Counted from the first letter of the stretch, positions 49,501 through 59,057 are shown. The stretch is 64,000 nt of DNA from an uncultured Bacteroidia bacterium (GCA_902800045.1 CADCCZ010000001.1:1035346-1099345), one strand, 5' to 3'. Program-made: numbers and translations. Notes: generated by a model not told the origin, from the sequence alone.

Positions 49501-52500
49501 ATGACATTTTATTGGAGCTGTCAATGTCGCCGTTGCTGCCAGCGAATCATGTTCTGCGACAGCCGCTGTTGCCGTTTGCGAACATTGGTTGGCATCGGTA
49601 ACCACAATGGTATAGTTTCCTGCTGGCAAATTGGTAATATCGAACTGAGATGCCGTGATATTATCCCGAGAGCCATTTGCCGCCGAAGACGACCATGAAA
49701 CCGAATACGGCGAATTACCAGTTATCGACTGAACCTCTATCCTACCAGAGCCATCAGCATAACATAAAAGGTCGTGAGAAACAGGTGTGAACGAAACAGA
49801 ACCGCTGGAACTTGTCAACGTTATTGCATCAGTCTTCGTACAGCTATTTGCATCTGTGACAGTTATATTGTAAACACCTGCATTTATTCCAGAAAGAACA
49901 TTTGTTCCATCGCCGACTGGTTCGTTTGCCGAGTTTTGCCATTCGAAAGTATAGCCACCTGCTCCACCCGACACGTTTTCCAAAGTTATCGAACCAGGAG
50001 TTGCACAAACCTGTTCAACTTGCGAAACTGTGAAAGTTATATCATCAGGGACATCTATCACTATTCCATTTTGTGTTGCACTACAACCATTTGCATCTGT
50101 AACGGTAACAGAATATGTATTATCATCGAGGTTTGATATTGTATAGCTGTTTGTTGATATACCGCTTTGCGAACCACCCGTCCATGCAATGGAATAATCG
50201 GCTGTTCCTACGATATTTATTACAGCAATACTACCAGTTTCACCATAGCAATTAGGATTTGATGGTGTAGCAGCAAACGACACCGATGTCGGATTGCTTC
50301 CAACACTAACTGTTGCAGAAGCAGAACAATCATTACCATCACTTACAGTTACGCTGTAATTTCCCGAAGCGACATCGACAGACGCATCTTCGCTAGAATT
50401 TGACCATAAATAATTATATGATCCGTTACCGCCCTGTACGTTTGAAACCGTTGCTGTTCCAAGTGTATTGCAAACCTGAGGAGTTGACGAGACTGCAAAA
50501 GTCACCACATCGGGTTCGCCCACCCGGATTGACGATATAGCAGAGCAATTGGCATCGCTAACCGTAACATTGTAAGTTCCGGCCGTTGCTCCCGATATTT
50601 CGTTTGTAGTGCTTGCATTTCCAGCCCAATGGTAAGTATATGGAGCACCTACTCCACCACTTACATTCAGCGTGATTGTAGTTGTTCCTCCATTGCAAGC
50701 TATCGGGTTGAAAGATGGTGTTATCACAGGTTCACCAGTCTGCAAGGGCGTTACCGAAGCAGTTGCCGTACAGTTAGCCTCATCGGTGACAGTAACATTG
50801 TATGTTGTTCCCGAAACCGCATTATTGAACTGAGCGGCAGTTCCTGCGCCATTGTTCCACGCATACGTCAATTCGCCGGTTCCATCAGAGGCTTCAACCT
50901 CAATGCCAATGTTTCCTGAGCATACACCAGAAGTCTGACGTGCCGTTGCCGTCATCGAACAAGCACTCGGATAGCAAACCCTGACATTGTCGATAAACGC
51001 ACGCTTGGCCGAAGTTGCTATTCTGACAGTTGATGATGCCGTGGCGGCATTAAAATCGATTCGCTTTGTTTCGAAATCGTCGTTTCGCGTAGCTGTATAG
51101 GTTACTGTCTGCGTCTGACCGCCACTCACAGTCAGCACAATATTACCTTCAACGTTTGTCCAGCCTTTAACATCAAACTCTACATAGAACGGGACACTCA
51201 AGTTCAATGCTGCAGTCTGTATGTAACCAGCAGCGCTGCTGCTTCCAAGTTTTACAACGCCACCTGCAGGATAAGCCTTCGATGTAGTCGGAAAATCGGA
51301 AATAGAGCCAGCAGTCAACTCTGTACCTCCTGGATTAGCAATTGTGCCAGTTGTTATTTCGGCGAAATCTTCATCGATTATGCAACCGGAAAGGTCTGGC
51401 TGTTCGGTAATAGTATAGCCGACATTATAAGTTGTTTCGCAGCCATCGCACGACAAGGTAACCTCAATATTTCCCGACGATTGCGCAGTGGGAGTACCAG
51501 AAATCACACCCGTCGAAGAGTTGATTGACAGTCCTGCTGGCAAACCGGTTGCAGTATAAGTTGATGTTCCGCTACAATTTGTCACAGGAGCAGTTGCAGC
51601 AATTTCCACATCCTGATAGCCCGAAATCGACGAATATGAAAGAGTAATCTCATCTGGTTCCGAAAGCAATATTTCATCGAAGAATACAGGAGCCTGACAG
51701 CCGTTGTTGTAGTATTCCGAAGTTCCGTCGGCATTGTAGTGAACAGCATTACCATTTTCGTCGGATGGAGGATTATATGAAACGGCATCGCTGCAAGATG
51801 GCGACGTAAACGAAACGCTGAAATTTCTAGTATTGCCTACGCTATTGCCAAAATGTCCGGTTGTAACAGAATTATTGCACTGGAACAAAATATAGACATC
51901 GTGGTCGAGGGCAGAAAAGTCGAATGATTCGTATTCGAAACGTGTCGAAGTAACAATCAGCACCTCCGAATTTGCAGGCAGAATGCCATTTGTAGGTGCA
52001 ATAACGCGACCACCTCCAGTTATAGAGGCATTTATACCAGCGACAATTGACGCATTTTCGCAGAAACCCGTAAAAGACACGCCAGAAGTCGACCACGATA
52101 TATTCATATTATCGGCATCGAGGTCGTTTGGACCGACGAGCAATGTTACCATCTCGTTGTATCCTTCGGCGCTTCCATCGCACGAATTATATAATATATC
52201 GGTAATACGGAAGCATTCGGTTGTTGTCTCGTGGACACCTCCCACCTGACAGCCATTGTCATCGGTAACAGTAACAGAGTATGTTCCGGCGCACAAACCA
52301 GAAAGTTGAGCCGTTGTCTCGTTAGTTGTTTCCGAAGTATTGTTGCTCCACAAATATGTATATGGAGCTGTACCGCCACTAACTGTAACAGTTATGCTTC
52401 CGTCGCACTCGCCATGGCACGACGGGTCAACTAAAGTTGTGCTTGCGATTGACACCGATTCGGTCTTTGTATATTCGGCGCACGACGACACCAGACACTG

Positions 52501-55077
52501 CCCCTCTGCCTGCACATAGAAAGTTGTTCCTGCAGGATATGGTGCGATGTTAAGAGTTTCGTTATTGGTTCCGCTCAACCCCGAAGTTATTTCGGTACCG
52601 CCACACGATTCGGTGTACCAATGCCACGAAGCGCCTGTTGGCAAAGTTCCGCTTACGGTTATTGAATTAACATTGCAATTTACACCCGATGGCAAGACAA
52701 TTGCTGGTTCAATGCCACTAACAACATCGTGCTGTATTACCATAGCTCTAGTACATGTACCAGTTGAACCATACTGGTATCCACCTCCTACATTGGTATG
52801 ATTTTGAGATTGTCCGGCATAATAAAGGTTAATATGGTTTTCGTCGGGACTATAAGTCTCAAATCCGCCATAAAAAGTACTTGGTCCGTAATAGCTAAGC
52901 CACATCAGTTCGTTGAAGCTAGTAAGCTGTGCAAAAAACGTCGACTGTGTCCCAGTAAAACCATTATTATAATATCCAGAAACTGGAATAGAAGCCATTC
53001 CTGGAGAATTTTGTTCCCCGCAAATCCAAAGGTTGTCGGCAGCATCCTTGTATATGCGTTTCATTGCAGTATAGTTGTTGCCTCCAAAATATGTTGAGTA
53101 ATCGATGGTACTTGTACCATTGGCATTGGTATTTATACGGAACATATAACCGTTTTGAGTTCCGGACACATTATTGTTGACATCTCCGTTGATTGTTCCG
53201 TTGTAGTATCCGCAATCGTCAGGCGGACGCACATGCGGGAAATCGGCGCTATAAGAATGGCCAGTAACATATAGCCGTTTCTGAGAATCGAGTTCTATGT
53301 CGCCGTTTGCTGCGCCAACGTTAATCTTGTCGAACCCTGCACCGCCAATATATCCGCCCCAAGCAGGAACTGGCTGGTTGCTAGAATTAAATTTCAAATA
53401 GAACATATCGTCTTGGCCACGGTTGGTATATGTTGCAGAAATCAGTGCCGTAGAAAACCTATATTTGTCTCCGCTCCATAATTCATCGCCGACAATATAT
53501 ATTGCGCCGTCAGAATCAATCTCCACATCACTAGCTCTTCCCGATCTATTAGAATCATAGTTGCCTGTTCCTAAATTCTGCACCGGCAACCACGTTGACC
53601 ACAACATAGCTCCTGCCGATGAAAATTCCATGACATAGGAATATGAATAACTTTGCGATTCTGACCCTCCATATACAATTCCACCTTGATAACCTGAGCC
53701 ATACGGAATCTGTGCCAACTGACTTCCATACCGAGTAAAATCCCTATAGTAGAACGACCCTGCCTGACCGACAAGATAAACAGAACCGCTAGCATTGACT
53801 GCCATATCGTATGTTTCAAGGTTTATGCCTCTATCAAGTAGAGTTGCCCACTGCCGTGTATTGTTAGAATCGAACATAAGTAAGAAACCTCGCTTGCCAC
53901 CAGTAGCGAATGTATAACTACCGCTAGTAGCATTAGACCAATTCAGATTGTAAGCGCCAGAACGTATCTGCAACGGGAATCCCGACGATCCAGTACTGCC
54001 AGCAACATAAAGTCTTTCGTTGTACTCATCGTATAGTATTGCTCCATCAATGTCATCGGCGCCATCGCCGCCATATTGGCAAACCCATATCAAATCGCCG
54101 GAAGACTTGAACTTTGATATTATTATATCGTTACCGCCTGCTGTTCCATAATGATTGTTAGTTGCTGCCGAATTAAGGTAATTTGCAACATCTGCAGCTG
54201 TTGGACTCCACTCCCAGTCTACATAATAAAAATAGCTGCCATTAGAATTATGTACAATATCGCCCCATGTTCCATAACCATTGTACTCAAGATGGCTAGT
54301 CCATGTAATTCCCGGGTCAATCATCAAAGTTGAATTCGTATCATAATTGCCGACAGAGAATCCTACGACATTTCCCTTGAGCGAGTATTCCGTTTCAACA
54401 ACCGCATTTCCACACTGCGATACTGGTGGCATATCGACGAAATCGAATTCTCCAACATTAAATTTCACACCAGCATCTGTCAAATCCAAATTTTCGACAC
54501 CTTCCCAAGCAATCTTAATACCATCAACATTTCCGCCGGCATGCACTATAAAATTGTATTTCAACTTGCTTCCATCATAATAAAATTCTAAGTCAACATT
54601 CGGATAAACATTGGAATATAAAATTCTAGCATAAGATTTTGCGCCGAGAATACCATCGGGACAATTAGCCAAATAATAGTCAAACATTGTCTCTTGTTCG
54701 TCAACACCACTTACTTTTACTTCAGAACTTGAGTTTATAAATCGCATATCGAAATGGTGTAATTCAGTAACCGCCGATAGTTTCAATGCCTCGTTATCAT
54801 TTCCTTTCCTTCGGGCTTCCATAGATGCCTCATTGTCAACATAACGGACTTCTTTTGTTACAAAAGTCACCTTATCAGTACAGAAATATGCAAATACATC
54901 ATTCGCTTTCCACGAAAATTTCAGATAGTCGGGATTTGCATTCTGACCTTTTTCTTCGACAAAAAGTTTTTCGAGGCTCTTACCTTCAATAGTCGCAGAA
55001 AAGGCTATAATATAGGCGAACATACAGAAGATTAGGCTTGCTAGGCACCTAATTGTCCTTTCAAAATACACTCTCAT
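46561..55077 (-). CDS. Giant T9SS type-B surface protein with SprB-like repeats
   Basis: A 2838-residue secreted protein. The ATG at 55077 gives a signal peptide (RCLASLIFCMFAYIIAFSA); the frame itself opens at 55143. After it come a DUF7948-like beta domain (about residues 110-255), a beta-propeller-like region with SBBP-type repeats (about 260-780), one SprB-like repeat, a lamin-tail-like and an immunoglobulin-like putative domain (VTNCSGTSTYTATGLPAGLSINSSTGVISGTP), and then 18 further SprB-like repeats of 75-90 residues, each ending in a V(T/S)DxxGC motif (19 in all). The last 85 residues are a type-B sorting domain (DVFTPNGDGINDEW.. YVFNRWGQLLYKG.. PAGVYTYIVEL.. GTVTVLY). Likely a surface adhesin; SprB is the gliding adhesin of Flavobacterium, but gliding here is not shown. 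Confidence 0.92.
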   Translation of the reverse strand: MRVYFERTIRCLASLIFCMFAYIIAFSATIEGKSLEKLFVEEKGQNANPDYLKFSWKANDVFAYFCTDKVTFVTKEVRYVDNEASMEARRKGNDNEALKLSAVTELHHFDMRFINSSSEVKVSGVDEQETMFDYYLANCPDGILGAKSYARILYSNVYPNVDLEFYYDGSKLKYNFIVHAGGNVDGIKIAWEGVENLDLTDAGVKFNVGEFDFVDMPPVSQCGNAVVETEYSLKGNVVGFSVGNYDTNSTLMIDPGITWTSHLEYNGYGTWGDIVHNSNGSYFYYVDWEWSPTAADVANYLNSAATNNHYGTAGGNDIIISKFKSSGDLIWVCQYGGDGADDIDGAILYDEYNERLYVAGSTGSSGFPLQIRSGAYNLNWSNATSGSYTFATGGKRGFLLMFDSNNTRQWATLLDRGINLETYDMAVNASGSVYLVGQAGSFYYRDFTRYGSQLAQIPYGSGYQGGIVYGGSESQSYSYSYVMEFSSAGAMLWSTWLPVQNLGTGNYDSNRSGRASDVEIDSDGAIYIVGDELWSGDKYRFSTALISATYTNRGQDDMFYLKFNSSNQPVPAWGGYIGGAGFDKINVGAANGDIELDSQKRLYVTGHSYSADFPHVRPPDDCGYYNGTINGDVNNNVSGTQNGYMFRINTNANGTSTIDYSTYFGGNNYTAMKRIYKDAADNLWICGEQNSPGMASIPVSGYYNNGFTGTQSTFFAQLTSFNELMWLSYYGPSTFYGGFETYSPDENHINLYYAGQSQNHTNVGGGYQYGSTGTCTRAMVIQHDVVSGIEPAIVLPSGVNCNVNSITVSGTLPTGASWHWYTESCGGTEITSGLSGTNNETLNIAPYPAGTTFYVQAEGQCLVSSCAEYTKTESVSIASTTLVDPSCHGECDGSITVTVSGGTAPYTYLWSNNTSETTNETTAQLSGLCAGTYSVTVTDDNGCQVGGVHETTTECFRITDILYNSCDGSAEGYNEMVTLLVGPNDLDADNMNISWSTSGVSFTGFCENASIVAGINASITGGGRVIAPTNGILPANSEVLIVTSTRFEYESFDFSALDHDVYILFQCNNSVTTGHFGNSVGNTRNFSVSFTSPSCSDAVSYNPPSDENGNAVHYNADGTSEYYNNGCQAPVFFDEILLSEPDEITLSYSSISGYQDVEIAATAPVTNCSGTSTYTATGLPAGLSINSSTGVISGTPTAQSSGNIEVTLSCDGCETTYNVGYTITEQPDLSGCIIDEDFAEITTGTIANPGGTELTAGSISDFPTTSKAYPAGGVVKLGSSSAAGYIQTAALNLSVPFYVEFDVKGWTNVEGNIVLTVSGGQTQTVTYTATRNDDFETKRIDFNAATASSTVRIATSAKRAFIDNVRVCYPSACSMTATARQTSGVCSGNIGIEVEASDGTGELTYAWNNGAGTAAQFNNAVSGTTYNVTVTDEANCTATASVTPLQTGEPVITPSFNPIACNGGTTTITLNVSGGVGAPYTYHWAGNASTTNEISGATAGTYNVTVSDANCSAISSIRVGEPDVVTFAVSSTPQVCNTLGTATVSNVQGGNGSYNYLWSNSSEDASVDVASGNYSVTVSDGNDCSASATVSVGSNPTSVSFAATPSNPNCYGETGSIAVINIVGTADYSIAWTGGSQSGISTNSYTISNLDDNTYSVTVTDANGCSATQNGIVIDVPDDITFTVSQVEQVCATPGSITLENVSGGAGGYTFEWQNSANEPVGDGTNVLSGINAGVYNITVTDANSCTKTDAITLTSSSGSVSFTPVSHDLLCYADGSGRIEVQSITGNSPYSVSWSSSAANGSRDNITASQFDITNLPAGNYTIVVTDANQCSQTATAAVAEHDSLAATATLTAPIKCHGDEFGVTAAASGGYLQAGHNYSYHWNNNVNVQTQNNLSEYGTYFVTVLDDNGCEATASVGAVEPAQLQIAIASDAILCNGQTTTVTVTGTGGTGAYSGTGTFENISASATPYTYTITDENNCSASDQILVTEPDALSVAFSNIVAQTCQTLGSVDFAIVGGTGNISYSWDGGNIGAYTSVATANLPSGTHSISVSDANGCSTEQTVNIGSGVSMSLSVPDTTHVLCNGGNNGAFSIEIDNGTSPYSISWTSGVFVENSSSHAFEDLLAGTYSVTVNDANGCSASASVVITEPQPLVASSPAVQILCHGGNATVTVSAVGGVSPYQNTGTYTLSAGDYDYVVTDANGCQSSVHVHLADPSALSVTATTVDAQCNGGNGSAHLQISGGSSPYSVQWQDNSIGVNNTHLPVNTNFGYTVTDRNGCTEQGTVSVSQPESLVLELSSDSVSCYGLTDGNVTIAALSGGTQPYSYSWNNGYHGNALSGVASGNYTLTVSDAHGCSITANAMVSQPSELSVVAMATNVNCGVSAGSLRLNVFGGTSPYTYVWSNGSQSDTQTDITEGVYSVTVADENGCSATSSANVGIVGSIAVSIDEVSPISCYGMSDASISVVAENVQMPAFYMWDNGLVGTTLTGLDAGSYSVTVSDAWGCLGTASHRIVSPTEITIVSQVVNPLCFKSADGAIAVEVGGGRPPYSYMWTNGSTGGNLANISAGVYGLVVTDYEGCTIRQTYTLTAPQEIGVVAEVTDASCYGQANGTITISAAGGVEPYTYGVGNNPTMQDESFFEHLAAGIYNAVAVDANGCIAYVQVSVSQPEQIDMSVVVTEPTCRDRKDGKIEILASGGALPYEYALDSNVSDTSLFEGLGTGMYSVVVTDANGCFVIERGIVVPLNYRDCIEIPDVFTPNGDGINDEWVIENIDMFPEAHIYVFNRWGQLLYKGRGNDAPWDGRFRGHYVPAGVYTYIVELDEDMEKFEGTVTVLY

Positions 55078-55443
55078 CACAAAACTAATTTTAAGTTTGC
55101 GATTTAATATTTTTTTTTGAATCAACGAAATAAAATTATACAACAGTTACACATATTATATTTACATATAAAAGACAGCCAAAATATTTTAATTTTTTAC
55201 TATTAAAGGCGAATAGAATCAGTCCGTTCATCTTTCTTATTTTAGATTTCAAAACAATGTTCTTAAACACGTTTACATCGCTTCGAGATAAGCAAACTTA
55301 TTATGAATGTTATCATTATGTTTTTTATCAACACAATGCAAAATTTTCCTTTTGATAAAATTTTTCTAACTGGCTGTTTGTTCTTCTAAAAAAATATTAT
55401 TTTAGTGGCACTTAAAAATTAACGACTTTTAAAATTTTAACTC
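55078..55443. other. AT-rich divergent intergenic region
   Basis: 366 bases between the giant surface protein gene and ptb. Very AT-rich. A minus-strand TAAGTTTG at 55293-55300 might promote the giant gene but would give a leader of about 200 bases. I found no convincing promoter for ptb, and no RNA gene or repeat. Confidence 0.5.
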
Positions 55444-56352
55444 ATGGATATTAAAAAATTAGACGACGTTCTAACCGTCCTCAAGACAAGGGAAAAGAAG
55501 AGATTGGTTGCTGCATACGCAAACGACGACCACACAATCGAAGCAGTTTACAATGCAATTCAGGAAGGCATAGTTGAAGGCACTTTGGTTGGCGACGAAG
55601 CTACAATCAAGGAAGTTTGTGCTCGCCACAATTTCGACGTCAGCAAGTTCCGCATCGTTCAGGAAGCCGACGAAAACAAGGCTGGTGCTGTTGCAGTATC
55701 GCTTATCAACAAGGGCGAAGGCGACATCCTCATGAAGGGTCTCCTCAGCACCGACAAGTATATGCGTGCCATCCTCAACAAGGAAACCGGACTTATGCCA
55801 GGACCAAAGGCTGTCCTTTCGCACGTATCTGTATTTGAAATTCCTCTGTACCACAAGTTGTTGGTTGCCGGCGACGTTGCTATTATACCTGCTCCGGATT
55901 TGAACCAGAAGATTGCAATCTGCAACTACCTCATCAAGGTTGCAAAGTCGTTGCAAATCGAAACCCCGAAAGTTGCAGTTCTCGCCGCAACAGAACAGAT
56001 GCTTCCAGGAATGCAGGCTTGCGTCGATGCAGCTATCATCGCCAAGATGTCGGAACGCGGACAAATTAAGGGTGCTTTGGTTGACGGACCTTTGGCTCTC
56101 GACGTTGCAATCAACAAGGAATGCGCTCAGACCAAGAAGCTCACCAGCCCGGTTGCAGGTGACGCCGACTGCATCGTATTCCCCAACATCGAATCGGGAA
56201 ATGTTTTCTACAAGAGCATAACCAAGTTCGGCAACGGAAACCTCGGCGCAATGGTTATGGGTGCAAAGGTTCCTTGCGTCCTCACTTCGCGTGGCGACTC
56301 TGCAAAGTCGAAGATGTACTCAATCGCTCTTGCAGCCCTAGCAGCAAAATAA
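55444..56352 (+). CDS. ptb: Phosphate butyryltransferase
   Basis: Exchanges CoA for phosphate on butyryl-CoA or branched-chain acyl-CoA. A 302-residue member of the acetyl/butyryl phosphotransferase family: VAAYANDDHTIEAVYNA, GEGDILMKGLLSTDKYMRAILNKETGL, LLVAGDVAIIPAPDLNQKIAI, KGALVDGPLALDVAIN and DCIVFPNIESGNVFYKSI. It is clearly distinct from the Pta at 44264. It is followed after 25 bases by butyrate kinase, making ATP from acyl-CoA. Confidence 0.95.
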   Translation: MDIKKLDDVLTVLKTREKKRLVAAYANDDHTIEAVYNAIQEGIVEGTLVGDEATIKEVCARHNFDVSKFRIVQEADENKAGAVAVSLINKGEGDILMKGLLSTDKYMRAILNKETGLMPGPKAVLSHVSVFEIPLYHKLLVAGDVAIIPAPDLNQKIAICNYLIKVAKSLQIETPKVAVLAATEQMLPGMQACVDAAIIAKMSERGQIKGALVDGPLALDVAINKECAQTKKLTSPVAGDADCIVFPNIESGNVFYKSITKFGNGNLGAMVMGAKVPCVLTSRGDSAKSKMYSIALAALAAK

Positions 56353-56377
56353 GTAAATCATTAACACAATTAAATAT

Positions 56378-57478
56378 ATGGAATTAAAGAAGAATAAAAG
56401 CTTAATAATCAATCCTGGCGCAACATCGACCAAGGCTTCGATATTCGAAGGCGAAACCGAAATCTTCACCGAGAACATCAAGCACCCGATCGAGGAAATA
56501 CAACAGTACAAGGAAGTTGCCGACCAGTTCGAGTACCGCAAGAATGCCATCCTCGACATGGTTAAGAAGCACGGCGTAAGCACCGACGAAATTGCAATAG
56601 TTGTCGGTCGTGGCGGTCTTACCCGTCCATGCGAATCGGGAACCTACCGCGTAAACGAACTTATGCTCGAAGAATGCCGCGCTGGTATTCAGGGCAAGCA
56701 CGCATGCAACCTCGGTGCTATCATTTCCGACAGTATTGCAAAGGAAATCGGTCTCGAATGCGCATACATTGCCGACCCGGGTATTGTTGACGAACGTCCA
56801 GAATACGCTAAGATTACCGGTCATCCCGAGTTCGACCTCGACCCGACACGCGAAGGCGTTATCTGGCACTGCCTCAACCAGAAGATGACTGCAAAGCTCT
56901 ACGCCCGCGAAATCGGCAAGACCTACGAAGACCTCAACCTCATCATCGCTCACATGGGCGGTGGCGTTTCGGTTGGTGTTCACCAGCACGGACGTTGCGT
57001 TGAAGTCAACCGCGCACTCTGCGGCCTCGGTCCATTCTCGCCTACCCGCTCAGGCTCCATCAACGCCAGCAAGCTTATCGAAGTTTGCTTCAGCGGAAAG
57101 TACGACATGGCAAAGGTTAAGAAGATGGTAACTGCCGAAGGCGGTTTCGTAGCTTACTTGGGCACAAACGATGCTTACAAGGTAGAAGTTGACGCTCTCA
57201 ACGGCGACCCGAAGAGCAAACTCTTGGTTGATGCATTCTGCTATCAGGTTGCATTGGAAATCAGTCGTCTTGCAGCAGTTGTTAAGGGCAAGGTTGATGC
57301 CATCATCCTCACCGGCGGTATTGCATACAGCAAGCCATGGATGCAGCAGATTACCGACCAGATTAGCTGGATTACTCCTAACGTAAAGATTTACAAGGGC
57401 GAAAACGAAATGCTTGCTCTTGCAATCTGCGGAAACGAAGTTCTCAACGGAACCGGCACAGTAAAGGAGTACAAGTAA
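56378..57478 (+). CDS. buk: Butyrate kinase
   Basis: Makes ATP and butyrate (or a branched-chain acid) from the acyl phosphate supplied by Ptb. The 366-residue acetokinase-family protein has LIINPGATSTKASIFEGE, VVGRGGLTRPCESGTYRVN, ARKEIAKE-like ISDSIAKEIGLECAYIADPGIVDE, IIAHMGGGVSVGVHQHGRCVEVN and ILTGGIAYSKPW. Whether the pair serves butyrate production or isobutyrate/isovalerate formation from amino acids cannot be told here. Ends in a strong terminator. Confidence 0.96.
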   Translation: MELKKNKSLIINPGATSTKASIFEGETEIFTENIKHPIEEIQQYKEVADQFEYRKNAILDMVKKHGVSTDEIAIVVGRGGLTRPCESGTYRVNELMLEECRAGIQGKHACNLGAIISDSIAKEIGLECAYIADPGIVDERPEYAKITGHPEFDLDPTREGVIWHCLNQKMTAKLYAREIGKTYEDLNLIIAHMGGGVSVGVHQHGRCVEVNRALCGLGPFSPTRSGSINASKLIEVCFSGKYDMAKVKKMVTAEGGFVAYLGTNDAYKVEVDALNGDPKSKLLVDAFCYQVALEISRLAAVVKGKVDAIILTGGIAYSKPWMQQITDQISWITPNVKIYKGENEMLALAICGNEVLNGTGTVKEYK

Positions 57479-57497
57479 TCGGTATCTTACATAAAAA

Positions 57498-57527
57498 ATG
57501 GAAATCCGAAACGGGTTTCCATTTTTT
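57498..57527 (+). terminator. Intrinsic terminator after buk
   Basis: ATGGAAATCCG / CGGGTTTCCAT, 11-bp stem with one T-G pair and a 3-base loop, followed by TTTTTT. Confidence 0.9.
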
Positions 57528-57553
57528 GTAATACCAAAAATAAACCAATCTAT

Positions 57554-58423
57554 ATGGAAAACAACTTCGCAATACAACTCTTTGAAAACAAGAAAGTGCG
57601 TGTCGTATGGGACGCAGAAAAGGAGAAATATTTTTTCTCGGTGGTGGATGTTGTACAAGTGCTAACTGATAGCGATAATCCACAAACTTATTGGAGAGTA
57701 TTGAAAAAGCGTCTTAGAGATGAGGGAAATGAAACCGTTACAAATTGTAACGCTTTGAAATTACCTGCAGCAGATGGAAAGAAAAGAATGGCAGATGTCG
57801 CTGACATAGAACAGCTTTTGCGACTAATCCAGTCTATTCCATCCAAGAAGGCAGAACCTTTCAAGCAATGGCTTGCCGAAGTCGGTTCGCAGCGCATAGA
57901 CCAGATGATAGACCCGGAACTGACATTTCAGATGGCAGTGGAAGACTATCGTCGTCAAGGTTACGATGAGAAATGGATTGAAAACCGTCTGAAATCAATT
58001 CGCACACGCAACGAACTTACCAACGAATGGAAACGCTCTGGCATAAAGGAACAAAAGGACTTTGCAATTCTGACCAATATACTTACCAAGGCATGGAGCG
58101 GAATGACTACTGGTGAATACAAGCAATACAAAGGACTTACAAAAGAGAACCTGCGCGACAATATGACAACTCTCGAACTTGCACTCAACACATTGGCAGA
58201 AGCGGCAACGACGGAAATTTCCCGTCACCGCAATCCTCAGACTATGGACGAAAACAAGCAAGTTGCAAAGAGCGGTGGCAATGCTGCCAACCTTGCGCGT
58301 CAAGACATTGAACGCCAGATTGGTCACAGTGTAATATCACACGAACGCGCATCCGACAACCTTATCCCCACGGAAAATATAGAAGCAATTGAACTACCAT
58401 ATAATAATAACGACAACAATTAA
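57554..58423 (+). CDS. Bro-N domain protein (antirepressor/DinD-like)
   Basis: A 289-residue protein with an N-terminal BRO domain (about 5-110: VRVVWDAEKEKYFFSVVDVVQVLTDSDNPQTYWRVLKKRL.. SIPSKKAEPFKQWLAEV) as in phage antirepressors, and a C-terminal helical part ending SGGNAANLARQDIERQIGHSVIS, as in DinD-like proteins. BRO domains bind DNA. There are no phage genes around it: it lies alone between buk (after its terminator) and the cobalamin adenosyltransferase gene 12 bases downstream. It may be a leftover of a mobile element or a DNA-damage-linked regulator. Confidence 0.78.
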   Translation: MENNFAIQLFENKKVRVVWDAEKEKYFFSVVDVVQVLTDSDNPQTYWRVLKKRLRDEGNETVTNCNALKLPAADGKKRMADVADIEQLLRLIQSIPSKKAEPFKQWLAEVGSQRIDQMIDPELTFQMAVEDYRRQGYDEKWIENRLKSIRTRNELTNEWKRSGIKEQKDFAILTNILTKAWSGMTTGEYKQYKGLTKENLRDNMTTLELALNTLAEAATTEISRHRNPQTMDENKQVAKSGGNAANLARQDIERQIGHSVISHERASDNLIPTENIEAIELPYNNNDNN

Positions 58424-58435
58424 ACACATACCACA

Positions 58436-58996
58436 ATGAAGATATACACAAAGACAGGCGACAAAGGCACCACATCACTGGTTGGCGGAACACGCATCAA
58501 CAAGGACGACATAAGAATCGAGTCGTATGGGACAATCGACGAACTGAATTCAAATATAGGTATGATTCGCAACTTCGGACTCGAAAAAACCGACGACGAT
58601 ACCATAAATATAATACAGAACAAACTTTTCAGCATCGGATCCTTCCTTGCAACTCCCGACGAAGCCGCATACGAACAAATTGCGACGAAAATCAACAAGA
58701 TTTCCGAAAAAGATATTAACAATATCGAAAACGAAATCGACCGAATCAGCGAAAATCTTCCACCGCAGAAAGGCTTTGTACTGCCTACAGGTTGCGAGAT
58801 TACAAGCTGGTGCAACATTTCGCGTACAATATGCCGCCGTGCCGAACGCCGTATTGTCAGTCTGAGCAAAGTCGGATTCGTCGACAAGAATATAATGCTG
58901 TATATCAACAGATTATCCGACTACTTATTCGTTCTTGGACGAAAATATATGGCTGTTAATAAAAAGGAAGATTTTTTCTGGGATGTAAACTGCTAA
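58436..58996 (+). CDS. PduO-type cob(I)alamin adenosyltransferase
   Basis: Adds the adenosyl group from ATP to cob(I)alamin, giving coenzyme B12 for enzymes such as methylmalonyl-CoA mutase. The 186-residue protein starts with the ATP-binding MKIYTKTGDKGTTSLVGGTRI, has YGTIDELNSNIGM and the C-terminal WCNISRTICRRAERRIVSL with the catalytic Arg region. It lies 12 bases after the Bro-N gene and may be cotranscribed; no other B12 gene is nearby and no cobalamin riboswitch is visible upstream. Confidence 0.93.
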   Translation: MKIYTKTGDKGTTSLVGGTRINKDDIRIESYGTIDELNSNIGMIRNFGLEKTDDDTINIIQNKLFSIGSFLATPDEAAYEQIATKINKISEKDINNIENEIDRISENLPPQKGFVLPTGCEITSWCNISRTICRRAERRIVSLSKVGFVDKNIMLYINRLSDYLFVLGRKYMAVNKKEDFFWDVNC

Positions 58997-59057
58997 TTGC
59001 AAAAAATTTCATTATTTCGCACACCCAAAATAAAGGAAATAAAAAAATATTACGAAT

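Noticed and set aside
55080..55087. TAGTTTTG on the minus strand as promoter of the giant surface protein
   Set aside because: It is only 3 bases before the chosen ATG, so transcription would start inside the gene; kept neither as promoter nor as evidence for the start.
57554..58423. Prophage region around the Bro-N gene
   Set aside because: No integrase, structural or replication gene nearby; neighbours are metabolic genes with ordinary terminators.
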